Positions 1 through 9,293 of a stretch of 64,000 bases of DNA are shown here, one piece after another. A program made the position numbers and the translations under genes. The notes under the pieces are model-generated. The model did no database searches and was not told the DNA's origin. It was given only the letters and a program-made list of their open reading frames with translations. The first letter of the stretch is position 1. Every line of letters begins with the position of its first letter. Where the stretch lies: the NCBI RefSeq assembly GCF_038618305.1, contig NZ_CP152017.1, forward strand, positions 3,199,001 to 3,263,000. The letters run 5' to 3'. Source of the stretch: Sporosarcina sp. FSL K6-2383. GTDB taxonomy: Bacteria > Bacillota > Bacilli > Bacillales_A > Planococcaceae.

Positions 1-1190
1 ATTTTGTCTTGTGCCATCTTAATCCAATTGCATAAATGCTTATTTTCGCTAAACTCGCGTAAAATCACTTCATCTGTTTTATAAATATCTTCAGGATCTC
101 CCGATAATGCTACCCAACGAAATGGCCCTTTCCCTTCACAAAACTGCGGACGAATATACGCTGGAACAAACCCTGGGAAATCAAATGCGCGTGTGACACC
201 TTCGTCCTTCGCTACTTGACGGATATTATTACCGTAATCGAACGTGATGGCACCTTTATCCATCATGTCAATCATTGCTTCAACATGCTTTCCCATCGAC
301 GCCTTCGAACGTTTTACATAGTCCTCTGGATTGGATGAACGAAGTGCCGTTGCCTCCTCCAGCGACATGCCAACTGGTATATAACCATTCAGCGGATCAT
401 GCGCCGATGTCTGGTCCGTGAGCACATCTGGAATAAACCCGCGAGCAATCATAGCAGGTAACACCTCTGCTGCATTACCAAGCAATCCAATCGATAGTGC
501 TTCACCCTTGGATTTCGCTTCTTCTGCCAGACGAATGGCTTCATCTAAAGAAGCAGTTTTGACATCGGTATAACGCGTTTCAATACGGCGATCAATACGC
601 GTTTCGTCAACTTCAATACCAATACAAACACCGCCAGCCATCGTCACGGCAAGTGGTTGTGCGCCGCCCATGCCGCCCAGTCCAGCCGTTAATGTAATAG
701 TTCCTTTCAATGACTCCCCAAAATGCTGCTTCGCCAGTTCAGCAAACGTTTCATACGTCCCTTGTACAATGCCTTGTGAACCAATATAAATCCAACTACC
801 CGCTGTCATTTGTCCGTACATCATCAAACCTTTTTTATCGAGTTCATGGAAATGCTCCCAGTTGGCATAGGCCGGCACTAAATTCGAGTTGGCAATCAAT
901 ACTTTTGGTGCATCTGTATGTGACTTGAATATCGCAACCGGTTTTCCCGATTGCACAAGTAAAGTTTCATCATTTTCAAGTTCTTTCAACGAGCGAACAA
1001 TGGCGTCAAACGACTCCCAATTACGCGCCGCCTTACCGATTCCCCCGTATACAACCAACTCATCTGGATGCTCCGCCACTTCCGCATCCAAGTTATTCAT
1101 CAGCATACGAAGTGCCGCTTCCTGTTGCCACCCCTTCGTATTTAACTCCGTCCCCCGATAACGAATTACCCGTTCAGCTGCTTTTCCCAC
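1..1190 (-). CDS. hutU: Urocanate hydratase, N-terminal part (cut by window edge)
   Basis: Cytoplasmic NAD-dependent enzyme that hydrates urocanate to imidazolone propionate, the second step of histidine breakdown. The frame is open from a GTG at 1188-1190 to base 1 with no stop, giving 396 codons; the family has about 550 residues, so the C-terminal quarter lies outside. Visible family signatures include the glycine-rich stretch [11 protein letters not shown] (about residue 170) and [11 protein letters not shown] further on. The GTG start is supported by GGAGGGG six bases upstream. No other hut gene is in the window. A CcpA-type site precedes the gene, which fits carbon catabolite repression of hut genes known in Bacillus. 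Identification is secure; only the 3' end is unseen. Confidence 0.95.
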   Translation of the reverse strand, partial: MGKAAERVIRYRGTELNTKGWQQEAALRMLMNNLDAEVAEHPDELVVYGGIGKAARNWESFDAIVRSLKELENDETLLVQSGKPVAIFKSHTDAPKVLIANSNLVPAYANWEHFHELDKKGLMMYGQMTAGSWIYIGSQGIVQGTYETFAELAKQHFGESLKGTITLTAGLGGMGGAQPLAVTMAGGVCIGIEVDETRIDRRIETRYTDVKTASLDEAIRLAEEAKSKGEALSIGLLGNAAEVLPAMIARGFIPDVLTDQTSAHDPLNGYIPVGMSLEEATALRSSNPEDYVKRSKASMGKHVEAMIDMMDKGAITFDYGNNIRQVAKDEGVTRAFDFPGFVPAYIRPQFCEGKGPFRWVALSGDPEDIYKTDEVILREFSENKHLCNWIKMAQDK

Positions 1191-1230
1191 TAGGAACCCC
1201 TCCTGACTAATCTACTATTAGAGTACACGA

Positions 1231-1248
1231 TGTAAGCGCTTTATTGTA
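1231..1248 (-). promoter_or_regulatory. Probable cre (CcpA) site and -10 box upstream of hutU
   Basis: Read on the minus strand, ATAAAGCGCTTACA matches the cre consensus TGAAARCGYTWNCA except for its first two bases. It directly follows, and overlaps by two bases, a -10-like TACAAT at 1243-1248. A cre over or just after the -10 is a repressing arrangement. Site and position are visible; CcpA control is inferred from known hut regulation. Confidence 0.5.
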
Positions 1249-1319
1249 GGGTATTCAGAAAATTTAGTCCGTGGTAACGTGATGCTGTTGTAGTGGGATG
1301 AAGTATGTAGATTTTTGGG

Positions 1320-1403
1320 AAACTGGACTACCTATTTTGCAAACTGAGATACCTAAACGCGAAACTGGACGACCAATTATGAAAACTCGACTACCAATAC
1401 AAA
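1320..1403. repeat. Degenerate 21-bp tandem repeat, four units (locus A)
   Basis: Four consecutive 21-base units start at 1320, 1341, 1362 and 1383. Each begins AAACTGGACTACC or a close variant (AAACTGAGATACC, AAACTGGACGACC, AAACTCGACTACC) followed by eight variable bases. The array abuts the terminator of the anti-sigma gene. The same unit recurs at 24499-24561, again next to a terminator. I do not recognise a named family. Confidence 0.7.
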
Positions 1404-1442
1404 AAAGTTCCCCAGTAGCCTACACTACCGAGGAAATTTTTT
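1402..1442 (-). terminator. Rho-independent terminator of the sigma/anti-sigma operon
   Basis: An imperfect hairpin around GTAG/CTAC and TTCC/GGAA, followed on the minus strand by CTTTTTT, lies just past the stop of the anti-sigma gene. The A-run on its other side could let it act in both directions. Confidence 0.65.
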
Positions 1443-1444
1443 AA

Positions 1445-2776
1445 CTATTTAATTCTAATTCGCACATCTTCTCTAATCCATTGCGGATAACTCGCAATAT
1501 CAAGCTTCATAACCCCTTTAATAGTGCCAGGCGGTAATTCCACACTTGTCTCCAAATGCCTTTCATCTAGCACTCTCATTCCATTAGTGACTGGATCGAT
1601 TATCTCACCACTCTCTACAATTTCTACCTCACCTGAGAAAACAGATGTATGCAATTCGGTTCCGCTTTCAAATAAAAATCTAAGATGATTTCCCATAATT
1701 CCTACCTCTTTAAATCGGCCATCTGACGGTTGCTCCAAAATAATTTGCTTATCCATATCAACCAATACATGCGTTTCATCCTTATCCAACGCTTGGAGCT
1801 TCGTGAACTCCATATACAGCTCTTTTGGCTGATTAAAATAGTTAATCGGCAAATACATTACTTGGTTTTCTCCCTCAGATCGAATCCCGTACCCAATACC
1901 GTTTTCGTTTATAGAAGTCCACTTCTTTCCTTTGTTATCGACCAATTTAAAATCATCAAATGATAATATTTCTTTTGTATTAGATGGGTTTATTTGAAAA
2001 TGAATACCTACGCGAAGCGTCGCCATCTCCACATATTGAAAGGTTATTTCCTGACCCTCAATCACAACAGTTTGATGGATAGGGTACTTTTCAGCAGGCT
2101 TTCTTTTTTTCTCTAAAGAGAAAGGTATTTCATAGTCAATTGAGCGAAATTTCGACTCCATCTTCGCCTTAAGCGTAAACATTGTCTCATCAATCGCATT
2201 GTCAATACGAACACTCTGATAGGCTGCCCGTTCCGTCGACTTGCGTTCGTCCAAAGTCACACCAGCAAGCACATCTACGGCCACGTTTTTTCCATTGTTG
2301 TTGATTAATTCAGGGGTCCCATTCATAAATAATATTTCATCTGATTTTTCCCCTTTTACCGTATAAAATAATACCATTTCCTTTTCGTCCGCAATAACAC
2401 CTTCTAGTGTCAATGTCACACCATCTTTTTCAGCAGACAAATGCAACCGTTGAAAATCATCATTATCGATTGCTGCAGCAATGCCTTTATCATAGCGAAT
2501 CAACTCCACTAGTCCTTCCATTCCGGGCAACGAGGCAACGGCACCCGCGAACGTTGTAGAGACTCGTACAGATGTGACGAGTGCGAGGAGAAGTATCACC
2601 GCAACAACCGCCGTCCACACACCACGTTTAACAACAGGACGTTTTTTCACTCGTTTCGCATGCTGAGCACGCTGTAAACCTTGCCGAATTGCCCCTTCCA
2701 ACTCAGTCTCCAGCACACCTACTTTTTCAATTTCCTCTTTCCATTTCTCCAACTTTTCTTCCTCATCCTTAAACAC
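1445..2776 (-). CDS. Anti-sigma factor, DUF4179-type membrane protein
   Basis: A membrane-anchored regulator expected to hold the ECF sigma factor encoded just upstream. The N-terminal ~55 residues are charged and cytoplasmic. One membrane segment follows (WTAVVAVILLLALVTSV), then a large extracytoplasmic region of ~370 residues with the character of DUF4179 proteins that accompany SigV/SigW-like factors. I place the start at GTG 2774-2776, because AAGGGGAG lies seven bases upstream and the codon overlaps the sigma stop (GTGTTTAA), a translational coupling; a longer in-frame start exists at 2800 (TTG). A terminator follows at 1402-1442. No zinc-binding HxxxCxxC motif is seen, so it is not a ZAS-type anti-sigma. 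The signal sensed is unknown. Confidence 0.82.
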   Translation of the reverse strand: MFKDEEEKLEKWKEEIEKVGVLETELEGAIRQGLQRAQHAKRVKKRPVVKRGVWTAVVAVILLLALVTSVRVSTTFAGAVASLPGMEGLVELIRYDKGIAAAIDNDDFQRLHLSAEKDGVTLTLEGVIADEKEMVLFYTVKGEKSDEILFMNGTPELINNNGKNVAVDVLAGVTLDERKSTERAAYQSVRIDNAIDETMFTLKAKMESKFRSIDYEIPFSLEKKRKPAEKYPIHQTVVIEGQEITFQYVEMATLRVGIHFQINPSNTKEILSFDDFKLVDNKGKKWTSINENGIGYGIRSEGENQVMYLPINYFNQPKELYMEFTKLQALDKDETHVLVDMDKQIILEQPSDGRFKEVGIMGNHLRFLFESGTELHTSVFSGEVEIVESGEIIDPVTNGMRVLDERHLETSVELPPGTIKGVMKLDIASYPQWIREDVRIRIK

Positions 2777-3290
2777 GGCGGATCTCCCCTTTCTCTTCAA
2801 TGAATGAACGAAGTACCTTCAGCGCCTTATACAATCTCGTTTTGACCGTACTCTCTGGAGTCGCAGTCATTTCGGCAATTTCTTTAATTTTGACATCCTG
2901 TAGGTATTTCAAATGAATGAGTTCACGCTGCTCGTCGGTTAATTGCCCAAGTGCTTCTTCAACCTCTAGATAGGTATAGTCCTCACTGATTCCTTGCTGC
3001 ATGACGAGGTCTTCATCCAATAGCAGACGCTTTTGCTTATACAAAACATCACGGCAATAATTCATCATGATTCGAATCAACCACGTTTTCGCATATTCTG
3101 GCTTTTTCAATGAATGAATTTTTTCATACGCACGAAATGTCACTTCTTGAACCGCTTCGAGTGCATCATCTCGATTTTTCAAATAAGCTAGTGCCGTTCG
3201 GTAAAGCGCATCTTTATGTTTCAACATTAGCGACAGGAAAGCATCATCATCTCCTGTGATGGCCTGCTCTACCAATTCCGTGTCTGTCAA
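2769..3290 (-). CDS. ECF-family RNA polymerase sigma factor
   Basis: A 173-residue sigma-70 family factor with region 2 (about residues 10-75, including the DALEAVQEVTFRAYEKIHSL helix) and region 4 (about 110-165, with LTDEQRELIHLKYLQD and IAEMTATPESTVKTRLYKAL). Length and layout match ECF factors of the SigV/SigW type. It starts at TTG 3288-3290 behind GAGGTGGGG. Its 3' end overlaps the anti-sigma gene by 8 bases, the usual arrangement for a sigma factor and its membrane inhibitor. It is divergent from the repeat protein at 3432. I could not find a convincing autoregulated ECF promoter upstream, so target genes remain unknown. Confidence 0.92.
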   Translation of the reverse strand: MTDTELVEQAITGDDDAFLSLMLKHKDALYRTALAYLKNRDDALEAVQEVTFRAYEKIHSLKKPEYAKTWLIRIMMNYCRDVLYKQKRLLLDEDLVMQQGISEDYTYLEVEEALGQLTDEQRELIHLKYLQDVKIKEIAEMTATPESTVKTRLYKALKVLRSFIEEKGEIRRV

Positions 3291-3431
3291 AACCCCACCT
3301 CATTTCCTGTTATTCATTAGACCTGTGAAACATGAAAAAGTTTGCGTGAAATTCGCGAAAAAAATCAGCGTCCATTCCATTTCATCTATTGTCGCATAGA
3401 CTAGATGGAATCAGTTGGAAGGAGTGAATAG

Positions 3432-4208
3432 ATGGTCAACATGCAACCGGGTGGGCAAGGAGAGCAGCAATGGTCTCCGCGTTTACCCGAGGGATATGAG
3501 GGAAATAACGCTCAAAGCATGCCAGGATACGGGGCTGGCAGCGGGATGATGGGATATGGAATGCAAGGGTTCTCTCCACAGCAAGGTATGATGGGTTATG
3601 ACACGCAAGGATTCTCGCCACAACAGGGAATGATGGGCTTTGATATGCAAGGTGTCTCCCCCCAGCATGGAATGATGGGGTATGATATGCAAGGATTTTC
3701 TCCTCAGCAGGGTATAGTGGGCTATGACATGCGGGATCTTTCACTAGAACAAGATATGTCCGGGCACGCCATGCAGGCATTCGCCCCCATGCAGAGTCGA
3801 CCGCCCAACCAAGGAATGCCGGGATTTGGACCTCCTGGATTCCCGCCTAACCAAGGACCACCAGGATTTGGACCGCCAGGATTCCCACCTAACCAAGGGC
3901 CTCCAGGGTTTGGACCTCCGGGACGTCCGCCAGGTCAATCACCCGGTCAACAAGGTCCAACATCCCCACCACCGAACACCATCCCTGCTTATCCGACTAC
4001 ACAGACATTCGCAGTCGATCCAGGCGCCATTCGCGGTTGTCTCTATCGCCAGACATATGTGTGGTTATCCAGAAGACAAGGCTTTTGGTTCTTTCCAGTC
4101 TTTGTGGGGCGCACTTCCGTTGCAGGCTACAGATGGCGCAGTAGACAAAGAAGATGGGAGTATACAGGGATTAGCTTGAGTCAAATTGATCGGTTCACTT
4201 GTTTTTAA
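3432..4208 (+). CDS. Repeat-rich spore-coat-like protein (Met/Gly/Gln/Pro repeats)
   Basis: A 258-residue low-complexity protein. After ~30 residues it carries six 14-residue repeats of the type GYDMQGFSPQQGMM (about 42-125), then three or four 14-residue repeats PPNQGPPGFGPPGF (about 126-180). The C-terminal ~60 residues are rich in Trp, Arg and Phe and may form a small basic domain. No signal peptide or membrane segment is seen. Composition resembles spore coat or exosporium proteins. A sigma-K-like -10 box, CATAGACTA at 3395-3403, lies 28 bases before the ATG, which supports mother-cell expression, though its -35 is weak. AAGGAG precedes the start. A strong terminator follows at 4312. I do not recognise a specific family; the coat role is inferred. 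Confidence 0.72.
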   Translation: MVNMQPGGQGEQQWSPRLPEGYEGNNAQSMPGYGAGSGMMGYGMQGFSPQQGMMGYDTQGFSPQQGMMGFDMQGVSPQHGMMGYDMQGFSPQQGIVGYDMRDLSLEQDMSGHAMQAFAPMQSRPPNQGMPGFGPPGFPPNQGPPGFGPPGFPPNQGPPGFGPPGRPPGQSPGQQGPTSPPPNTIPAYPTTQTFAVDPGAIRGCLYRQTYVWLSRRQGFWFFPVFVGRTSVAGYRWRSRQRRWEYTGISLSQIDRFTCF

Positions 4209-4311
4209 TAAAAGGCATAAAAAAGTAATTCCATTTACAACTAACCCGTTCAGTTCACTCGTATAAAAAAGAAAATAACAGATCAAATAACAAGCCAAAT
4301 AACATCATATT

Positions 4312-4355
4312 AGAACATAAAAAAGCACTTCATTCGCAGTGCTTTTTTATGTTCT
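4312..4355. terminator. Bidirectional-looking terminator after the repeat protein
   Basis: A perfect 18-bp stem (AGAACATAAAAAAGCACT with its complement) around an 8-base loop has T-rich sequence on both sides. It ends transcription from 3432 and isolates the following lipoprotein gene. Confidence 0.85.
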
Positions 4356-4562
4356 AGAAAACAACGAACGTTCATTGTTGGACGAAATAATAAAAAGACT
4401 TCCAATTCCTAATCAGACAAGAGGTTCATTTTTAAAATAGGAAGGAATTTATATGTATTTTTGGTATAATAGCACAAAGAAATTATTTCTTATTGATCTT
4501 ACGTAGCAGTTTAGTGCGAGAAGAATATATGTCTTATCTAAAGTAATTCGGTGAGGATAAAT

Positions 4563-5051
4563 ATGACAAAAAATATAATATTTGTTCTATTTTTATTGGT
4601 AATACTAGTTCTCGCTGCATGTAATATCGTCGAAGGTCAACAAGAAGAAAGTATAGATGATGATTCATCCGTTCAAGAAGAAAATCGACTAGGAGAAAGT
4701 ATAGAAAATTACGAAGCTCGAATTCTAAAGGTTGATACAGATTTAGAAAAGGAACATGTTTGGCATTTTGTCCCAGAAGGTATTAATACAATGACTATTT
4801 CTGCGGATGTAGAAAATGTTGAAACAATACTCTTTTGGATAACTGAAACGGGAACAGGGACTTGGGCTGAAAGAACACTTATTGGTTACGACATAGATGG
4901 GAGTGATGGTTGGTTCATTACATGGGAATTCGGTGATAGGATATTCCTCGACCACATTACTATTCAGGCTTTGGGAAATGATGGTGCTACTCAAGCAACA
5001 GAGTATCTCAATCTCCGTTCCCGTTCTACGGTTGAAACAGATGGAGAATAA
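4563..5051 (+). CDS. Small lipoprotein of unknown function
   Basis: A 162-residue protein with a type II signal peptide: hydrophobic core FVLFLLVILVL followed by lipobox LAAC, so the mature protein would be lipidated at that Cys. A short acidic Glu/Asp-rich linker (QQEESIDDD) follows, then a ~115-residue domain rich in beta-prone residues (ISADVENVETILFWITETG). The chosen ATG has GGTGAGG seven bases upstream; an in-frame GTG twelve bases earlier is less likely. I do not recognise the domain. Genes to the right are other small membrane-associated hypotheticals. Confidence 0.72.
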   Translation: MTKNIIFVLFLLVILVLAACNIVEGQQEESIDDDSSVQEENRLGESIENYEARILKVDTDLEKEHVWHFVPEGINTMTISADVENVETILFWITETGTGTWAERTLIGYDIDGSDGWFITWEFGDRIFLDHITIQALGNDGATQATEYLNLRSRSTVETDGE

Positions 5052-5242
5052 ATTAAGTAGGGTATTTAATAGTTTGTGAATTATTAAACTTAAACTAACA
5101 GAGGCTTTACTTGAAGATCATTGTGGCGCTAAAAATGCTCTTTATCTTGTTCAGCCCACATGCCAGTTTAGTTGAAGAATTGTTTAACCTGTGTTCAACA
5201 ATCGGACCAGTTTGTGATGTACGAGAAAGGCCGTGTTTAAAA

Positions 5243-5416
5243 ATGAAAACTTGGGTTTCTTTAGTTTTATCTGCGTTAGCGATGTGGATTTCATTCAGTG
5301 AATTTCTAAAAAGAGATATTTTGATTTCTAAATCATTTCCACTTCTCTTCTTCCTCGCTGCGTTATACCTCTTTGTTGTATCAGTAATTGATATATTTCA
5401 AAAAAGAGGAAAGTAA
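5243..5416 (+). CDS. Possible small two-helix membrane protein
   Basis: A 57-residue frame from ATG 5243 encodes two hydrophobic segments (WVSLVLSALAMWISF and FPLLFFLAALYLFVVSVI) and ends in a short basic tail (QKRGK). The frame stays open upstream to a TTG at 5111, but that extension is not membrane-like and has no good ribosome site. The ribosome site of the short form is also weak. Composition supports a real membrane peptide, but evidence is modest. Confidence 0.4.
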   Translation: MKTWVSLVLSALAMWISFSEFLKRDILISKSFPLLFFLAALYLFVVSVIDIFQKRGK

Positions 5417-5636
5417 ACTCATCAAAACTATTGATTAATCAGGACAATGAAATGTTTTATTCATCAGGGAACTGGTTCAATTTGTGAATAAGCGTCTCTA
5501 TTTTTCTTAAACTAACGTGGGGATCAGAACTGTTTTGACGACTCTTTTTCTTTATTGAACTAAAGGAGCAGCTTAGTTCAATAAGAACAGGTAACTTTTG
5601 TTGTACAGTTGGGATTAGAAGGGGGAAGTTAATAGC

Positions 5637-6026
5637 GTGGAGATTTCTAAGAAAAATACATTAAAAAATCGAATTGCTTTCTCACTATTAGTTTTAGTGA
5701 TAGTTGGTGGAGCAACGTATTATGAAGTTTTCTATACACCTAAAAATTCGTTAGAACTATATCAAGCAATTTCATTTGCAAATGACTTTGAAGACGTAAA
5801 GAAGTTAATGTTAGACGGGTATGAAGATAATTTTAAGGAAGCAGATTTTGAGTTTATAAATAGTTTGGATACGTCTCCAAATCGTGTAGGTCAATTCACT
5901 TTTTTTGAATATGATGAAAGAACTTTTGCGATTATGACTTCACCAGGTACAAAAAAGTTAGAAGTGCTTGCAGTCGATGAATTGCCAAAAGATATAAGGA
6001 ATTATTTTCTCCAATTAGGACAATAA
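5637..6026 (+). CDS. Membrane-anchored protein of unknown function
   Basis: A 129-residue protein with a basic N-terminus (KKNTLKNR), one membrane segment (IAFSLLVLVIVGGATYY) and an extracytoplasmic region of ~95 residues containing ELYQAISFANDFEDVKKLML and FTFFEYDERTFAIMTSPGTK. It starts at GTG behind AGGGGGAAG. A terminator follows at 6096. No family was recognised; the second half looks like a compact alpha/beta domain. Confidence 0.6.
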   Translation: MEISKKNTLKNRIAFSLLVLVIVGGATYYEVFYTPKNSLELYQAISFANDFEDVKKLMLDGYEDNFKEADFEFINSLDTSPNRVGQFTFFEYDERTFAIMTSPGTKKLEVLAVDELPKDIRNYFLQLGQ

Positions 6027-6383
6027 AACCTAAGTTCTACAACTCACGGGTACTTTAGTTGAAGAAGGACGAAGAAAATAGTACTTATAAAAATGAAAAC
6101 GCTGAATTATTTTCAGTGTTTTTTTCGATTGAATAAATCCCATCTTTTCATCTCCATTCCCCTTCAATTTGGCCACTGAATTAGCAGTAGTTTTAATACG
6201 GTATTTTCACCTTATAATAATTATTTTTGCTTGTTTAATTCATATGCGAATTGGCGGTCTAATTCGTGCTTTAATTTACATCTTGCACAACTCAACTGAA
6301 CGGAATAATTAACTTCGCAGAATTTTAAATAGAAGCTTTGCATAAAGAAATGCATTCCATTAAGCCATAGCCATTCACCACAA
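6027..6383. other. Non-coding stretch
   Basis: A 357-base convergent gap. It holds the terminator at 6096-6126; I see no ORF with a ribosome site, RNA gene or repeat in the remainder. Confidence 0.5.
6096..6126 (+). terminator. Terminator after the 5637 gene
   Basis: AAAACGCTGAA pairs with TTCAGTGTTTT around a short loop and is followed by a run of T, a typical intrinsic terminator. Confidence 0.75.
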
Positions 6384-7040
6384 CTAAAGCGTCTCATCCA
6401 ATTTCTGAATCTTGGAGTGGGAAATTAAATAGACATCACCTAAAATGTCGATGTTGCCTTCCTTTACACGTACAGCACAATCTTTATTCGATGCATAAAT
6501 ATTTATTTCTTCCGATAAAGGAGACAGTTCACTTTGAACTAGCGCAATGTTATTTTCAAAATCAAAATGAGACAGGACAGAAAAATCGTCAAGACCAATT
6601 CCATCGTAAACAGTGCTTATTTCAACTTCATCTCCAAAGTTTTTCGAGCATAACCATTTAGCGGACATGTTGATGGCTCCAGCGCTTGCGCCCATCACAA
6701 CGGCACTGCTTTTTTTAATCGAATCCGATAATTCATATTCCACTAAAAAACGATTTTGATTAAGAATATTGCCACCCAACAAGAAAATGACGGAAGCATT
6801 TTGGATAATCATTTGAGCATCTTCCTTCTGTACGCGTTCATTAATTACATGATACTTATCAAACATAATGCCTACCTGATCGAGCCATGAGCGTTCGGTC
6901 GCACCAACATCTTCATAATTAGATGGATTCGAGCTTATCATAGCAAGCGATTTTCTGTCAGTGATATCCTCCTGTAACACCTTACTCAGATTCTCCGAAA
7001 AAAAATGATCAAACCAACCTAAATAATAGTGAGTTTTCAT
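6384..7040 (-). CDS. Peptidase S51-family protein (dipeptidase E-like)
   Basis: A 218-residue cytoplasmic protein of the class I glutamine-amidotransferase-like fold used by peptidase E and cyanophycinase relatives. The nucleophile elbow is GASAGAIN (Ser of GxSAGA), preceded by a strand of the FLLGGN type seen in this family. The probable catalytic His lies in the LSHFDFENN region, as expected for S51. The ATG at 7038-7040 has GGAGGT four bases upstream; an ATG twelve bases earlier overlaps that ribosome site. The substrate is unknown; peptidase E cleaves Asp-X dipeptides, but specificity cannot be read here. Confidence 0.8.
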   Translation of the reverse strand: MKTHYYLGWFDHFFSENLSKVLQEDITDRKSLAMISSNPSNYEDVGATERSWLDQVGIMFDKYHVINERVQKEDAQMIIQNASVIFLLGGNILNQNRFLVEYELSDSIKKSSAVVMGASAGAINMSAKWLCSKNFGDEVEISTVYDGIGLDDFSVLSHFDFENNIALVQSELSPLSEEINIYASNKDCAVRVKEGNIDILGDVYLISHSKIQKLDETL

Positions 7041-7643
7041 AAGTACCTCCATAGCAAAATGTAAATAACATTGATTTTATGCATTACTCATTGTATTTCC
7101 TTTTCACGAACACCATACACCAAATTTACCCTTTTAATGAACAATCAAGTTTGATTTCACACCTCTCAATAATACTAGATATTTCCATAGAAATCCCCCC
7201 TAAAAAGATTGTTCTCTTCATTTCTCTACACTTTACTGACCGATTTACATAAATAAGATTACACCTGCTCACCTTTGTCGCTCCATTGCTAAATTCACTC
7301 ATCTTATAAGAAGATTGTCACATTGAAGCCCAATTCGAAATGCCAAGTATATAGTTACGTTGTAATGATTCACGATTAAACGCAGGTAGATCATCAGGTG
7401 TCCGACTTGTGACTAACTGATTTTGATACCCGTATATTCCATATCAACTTTTATAATTTGATAGATCGTCGCCTCTCTTCCTTCAGGAGCTTTGGCTGTA
7501 ATTAATTATTTGATAGCTGTTTAACATAGCTCCTGTTTAGAATAGAAATAGAAATAAAAAGAAGTGCATACCCACTACAAATAATGGACAAGATTACTCT
7601 GTACAACTCGCATCATTATTACATAGGGAATATGGGTGGACAG
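7041..7643. other. 600-base intergenic stretch with gene debris
   Basis: No intact gene. Stop-riddled minus-strand fragments, one resembling a DJ-1/PfpI C-terminus (7333-7425), suggest decayed coding sequence. No convincing promoter or RNA structure was found for the BCCT gene that follows. Confidence 0.4.
7333..7425 (-). pseudogene. Fragment resembling the C-terminus of a DJ-1/PfpI family protein
   Basis: One minus frame reads QLVTSRTPDDLPAFNRESLQ and then a stop about twelve residues later. This is very like the C-terminal segment (VTSR-PxDLPAF) of type 1 glutamine amidotransferase/PfpI general stress proteins. Upstream sequence in other frames is broken by stops and no start is present, so it appears to be a remnant. 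Confidence 0.4.
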
Positions 7644-9158
7644 ATGAAAAAAACTTCAAATGTATTCTGGATTACGCTTGGGCTTGTCTGTATTGCAGTG
7701 TTGTATGGGGCATTAGCACCCGAAAGCTTTGAAAGTGTAACCGGCAATATGAAGAACTTTATCACATCGTCATTCGGCTGGTATTATTTGCTTTTCGTCA
7801 CAGGTATCGTTCTGTTCTGCCTGTTCTTTATCTTCAGTCCAATGGGGCAAATTACACTTGGTAAGCCAGATGAAAAACCCGAGTATTCCCGGATGAGCTG
7901 GTTTGCGATGCTATTTTCAACCGGGATGGGAATAGGACTCGTTTTCTGGGGCGCAGCTGAACCGCTATCTCACTTTGCAATAAATCCTGCAACAGAACAA
8001 CCTGGTACAGATGCCGCTTTTCGTGAATCGATGCGTTACACCTTTTTCCATTGGGGGATTCACGCCTGGGCCATTTATGCAATCGTTGCTATGTCACTCG
8101 CCTATTTCCAATTCCGCAAAGGTGAGCCTGGGTTAATATCTGCAACGTTGAAACCGCTATTTGGCAATCGGATGGATGGTACGTCCGGCACAATCGTCAA
8201 TGTACTCGCCGTATTCGCAACCGTCATAGGTGTAGCAACGACACTTGGTTTTGGTGCCATTCAAATTAACGGTGGTCTGGCTTATCTATTTGACTTACCT
8301 ATCAGCTTCTCTGTTCAACTCATCATTATCATCGTCGTCACCATTCTCTTTATTGCTTCCGCTTGGTCAGGTATCAGTAAAGGCATCAAATATTTATCCA
8401 ATGCGAATATGGTACTGGCGGCAATACTGCTCATTCTAATGATTATTCTCGGACCAACGCTGTTGATTTTCGATACATTCACGGATACCATCGGCTCTTA
8501 CATTCAAAACTTACCACGTATGAGTTTCCGCGCTGCACCACTCGATGATAGCAACCGAGCATGGATTAATGACTGGACGATTTTCTATTGGGCCTGGTGG
8601 ATTTCCTGGTCTCCCTTTGTCGGCATATTCATCGCCCGTGTATCCCGCGGGCGAACCATACGTGAATTCCTTACAGGCGTCCTGTTATTGCCGACTTTAC
8701 TCAGTTTTTTCTGGTTCTCAGTTTTCGGCTCTACTGCAATGGATGTCCAAATAAAAGGCGTGGATTTAACCAACCTCCTAACCGAAGAGACCCTTTTCGC
8801 TATTTTCCATGAACTACCTATGTCGATGCTGTTATCGATTATCGCCATCCTGCTCATCGCGATCTTTTTCATCACATCGGCTGACTCGGCCACATTCGTT
8901 CTCGGCATGCAAACGACATACGGTTCACTTCAACCACCGAATGTCGTCAAACTGACGTGGGGAATTGCGCAAGCAGCAATTGCGATCATCCTCCTATCAG
9001 CTAATGGTTTGACTGCTCTACAAAATGCATTGATTATTGCCGCGTTGCCTTTTTCCTTCGTCATCATCTGTATGATGGTCTCACTTTATAAGGAGCTCAA
9101 TAAGGAACGCAAAGAGATGGGATTAATGGTGAGGCCTTATTCGAAGAAGAAAAAATGA
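7644..9158 (+). CDS. opuD: BCCT-family glycine betaine/osmolyte transporter
   Basis: A 504-residue integral membrane protein with 12 predicted helices, matching the ~500-residue size of Na+-coupled betaine/carnitine/choline transporters. Signatures include [14 protein letters not shown], the aromatic-rich [21 protein letters not shown] and [15 protein letters not shown]. The closest known type is Bacillus OpuD (glycine betaine uptake in osmotic stress); the exact substrate is inferred. I choose ATG 7644 (MKKTSNVFW), which aligns with the usual short N-terminus and has GGGTGG upstream; in-frame starts at 7584 and 7632 exist. The short C-terminal tail is basic (YSKKKK). A terminator follows, so it is probably monocistronic. 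Confidence 0.9.
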   Translation: MKKTSNVFWITLGLVCIAVLYGALAPESFESVTGNMKNFITSSFGWYYLLFVTGIVLFCLFFIFSPMGQITLGKPDEKPEYSRMSWFAMLFSTGMGIGLVFWGAAEPLSHFAINPATEQPGTDAAFRESMRYTFFHWGIHAWAIYAIVAMSLAYFQFRKGEPGLISATLKPLFGNRMDGTSGTIVNVLAVFATVIGVATTLGFGAIQINGGLAYLFDLPISFSVQLIIIIVVTILFIASAWSGISKGIKYLSNANMVLAAILLILMIILGPTLLIFDTFTDTIGSYIQNLPRMSFRAAPLDDSNRAWINDWTIFYWAWWISWSPFVGIFIARVSRGRTIREFLTGVLLLPTLLSFFWFSVFGSTAMDVQIKGVDLTNLLTEETLFAIFHELPMSMLLSIIAILLIAIFFITSADSATFVLGMQTTYGSLQPPNVVKLTWGIAQAAIAIILLSANGLTALQNALIIAALPFSFVIICMMVSLYKELNKERKEMGLMVRPYSKKKK

Positions 9159-9172
9159 AGATTATGACGAGT

Positions 9173-9207
9173 CAAGGCTAAGTAATCCACTTAGCCTTGT
9201 TCTTTTT
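9173..9207 (+). terminator. Terminator after opuD
   Basis: CAAGGCTAAGT pairs with ACTTAGCCTTG around a five-base loop, followed by TTCTTTTT. Confidence 0.9.
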
Positions 9208-9293
9208 CCACTAGTTTTGTCACTTTTTGATTACATTCTTTCTTTTCCTTAAACCATGGTACAATTTCCTAAACTACAGTGGAGGGGATTCGG

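Noticed and set aside
1320..1403. CRISPR array
   Set aside because: Units are degenerate, 21 bases long with no fixed-length unique spacers, and there are no cas genes.
3436..3938. Overlapping minus-strand frames across the repeat protein
   Set aside because: They arise from the 42-base DNA repeats of the plus-strand gene, lack ribosome sites and have no family resemblance.
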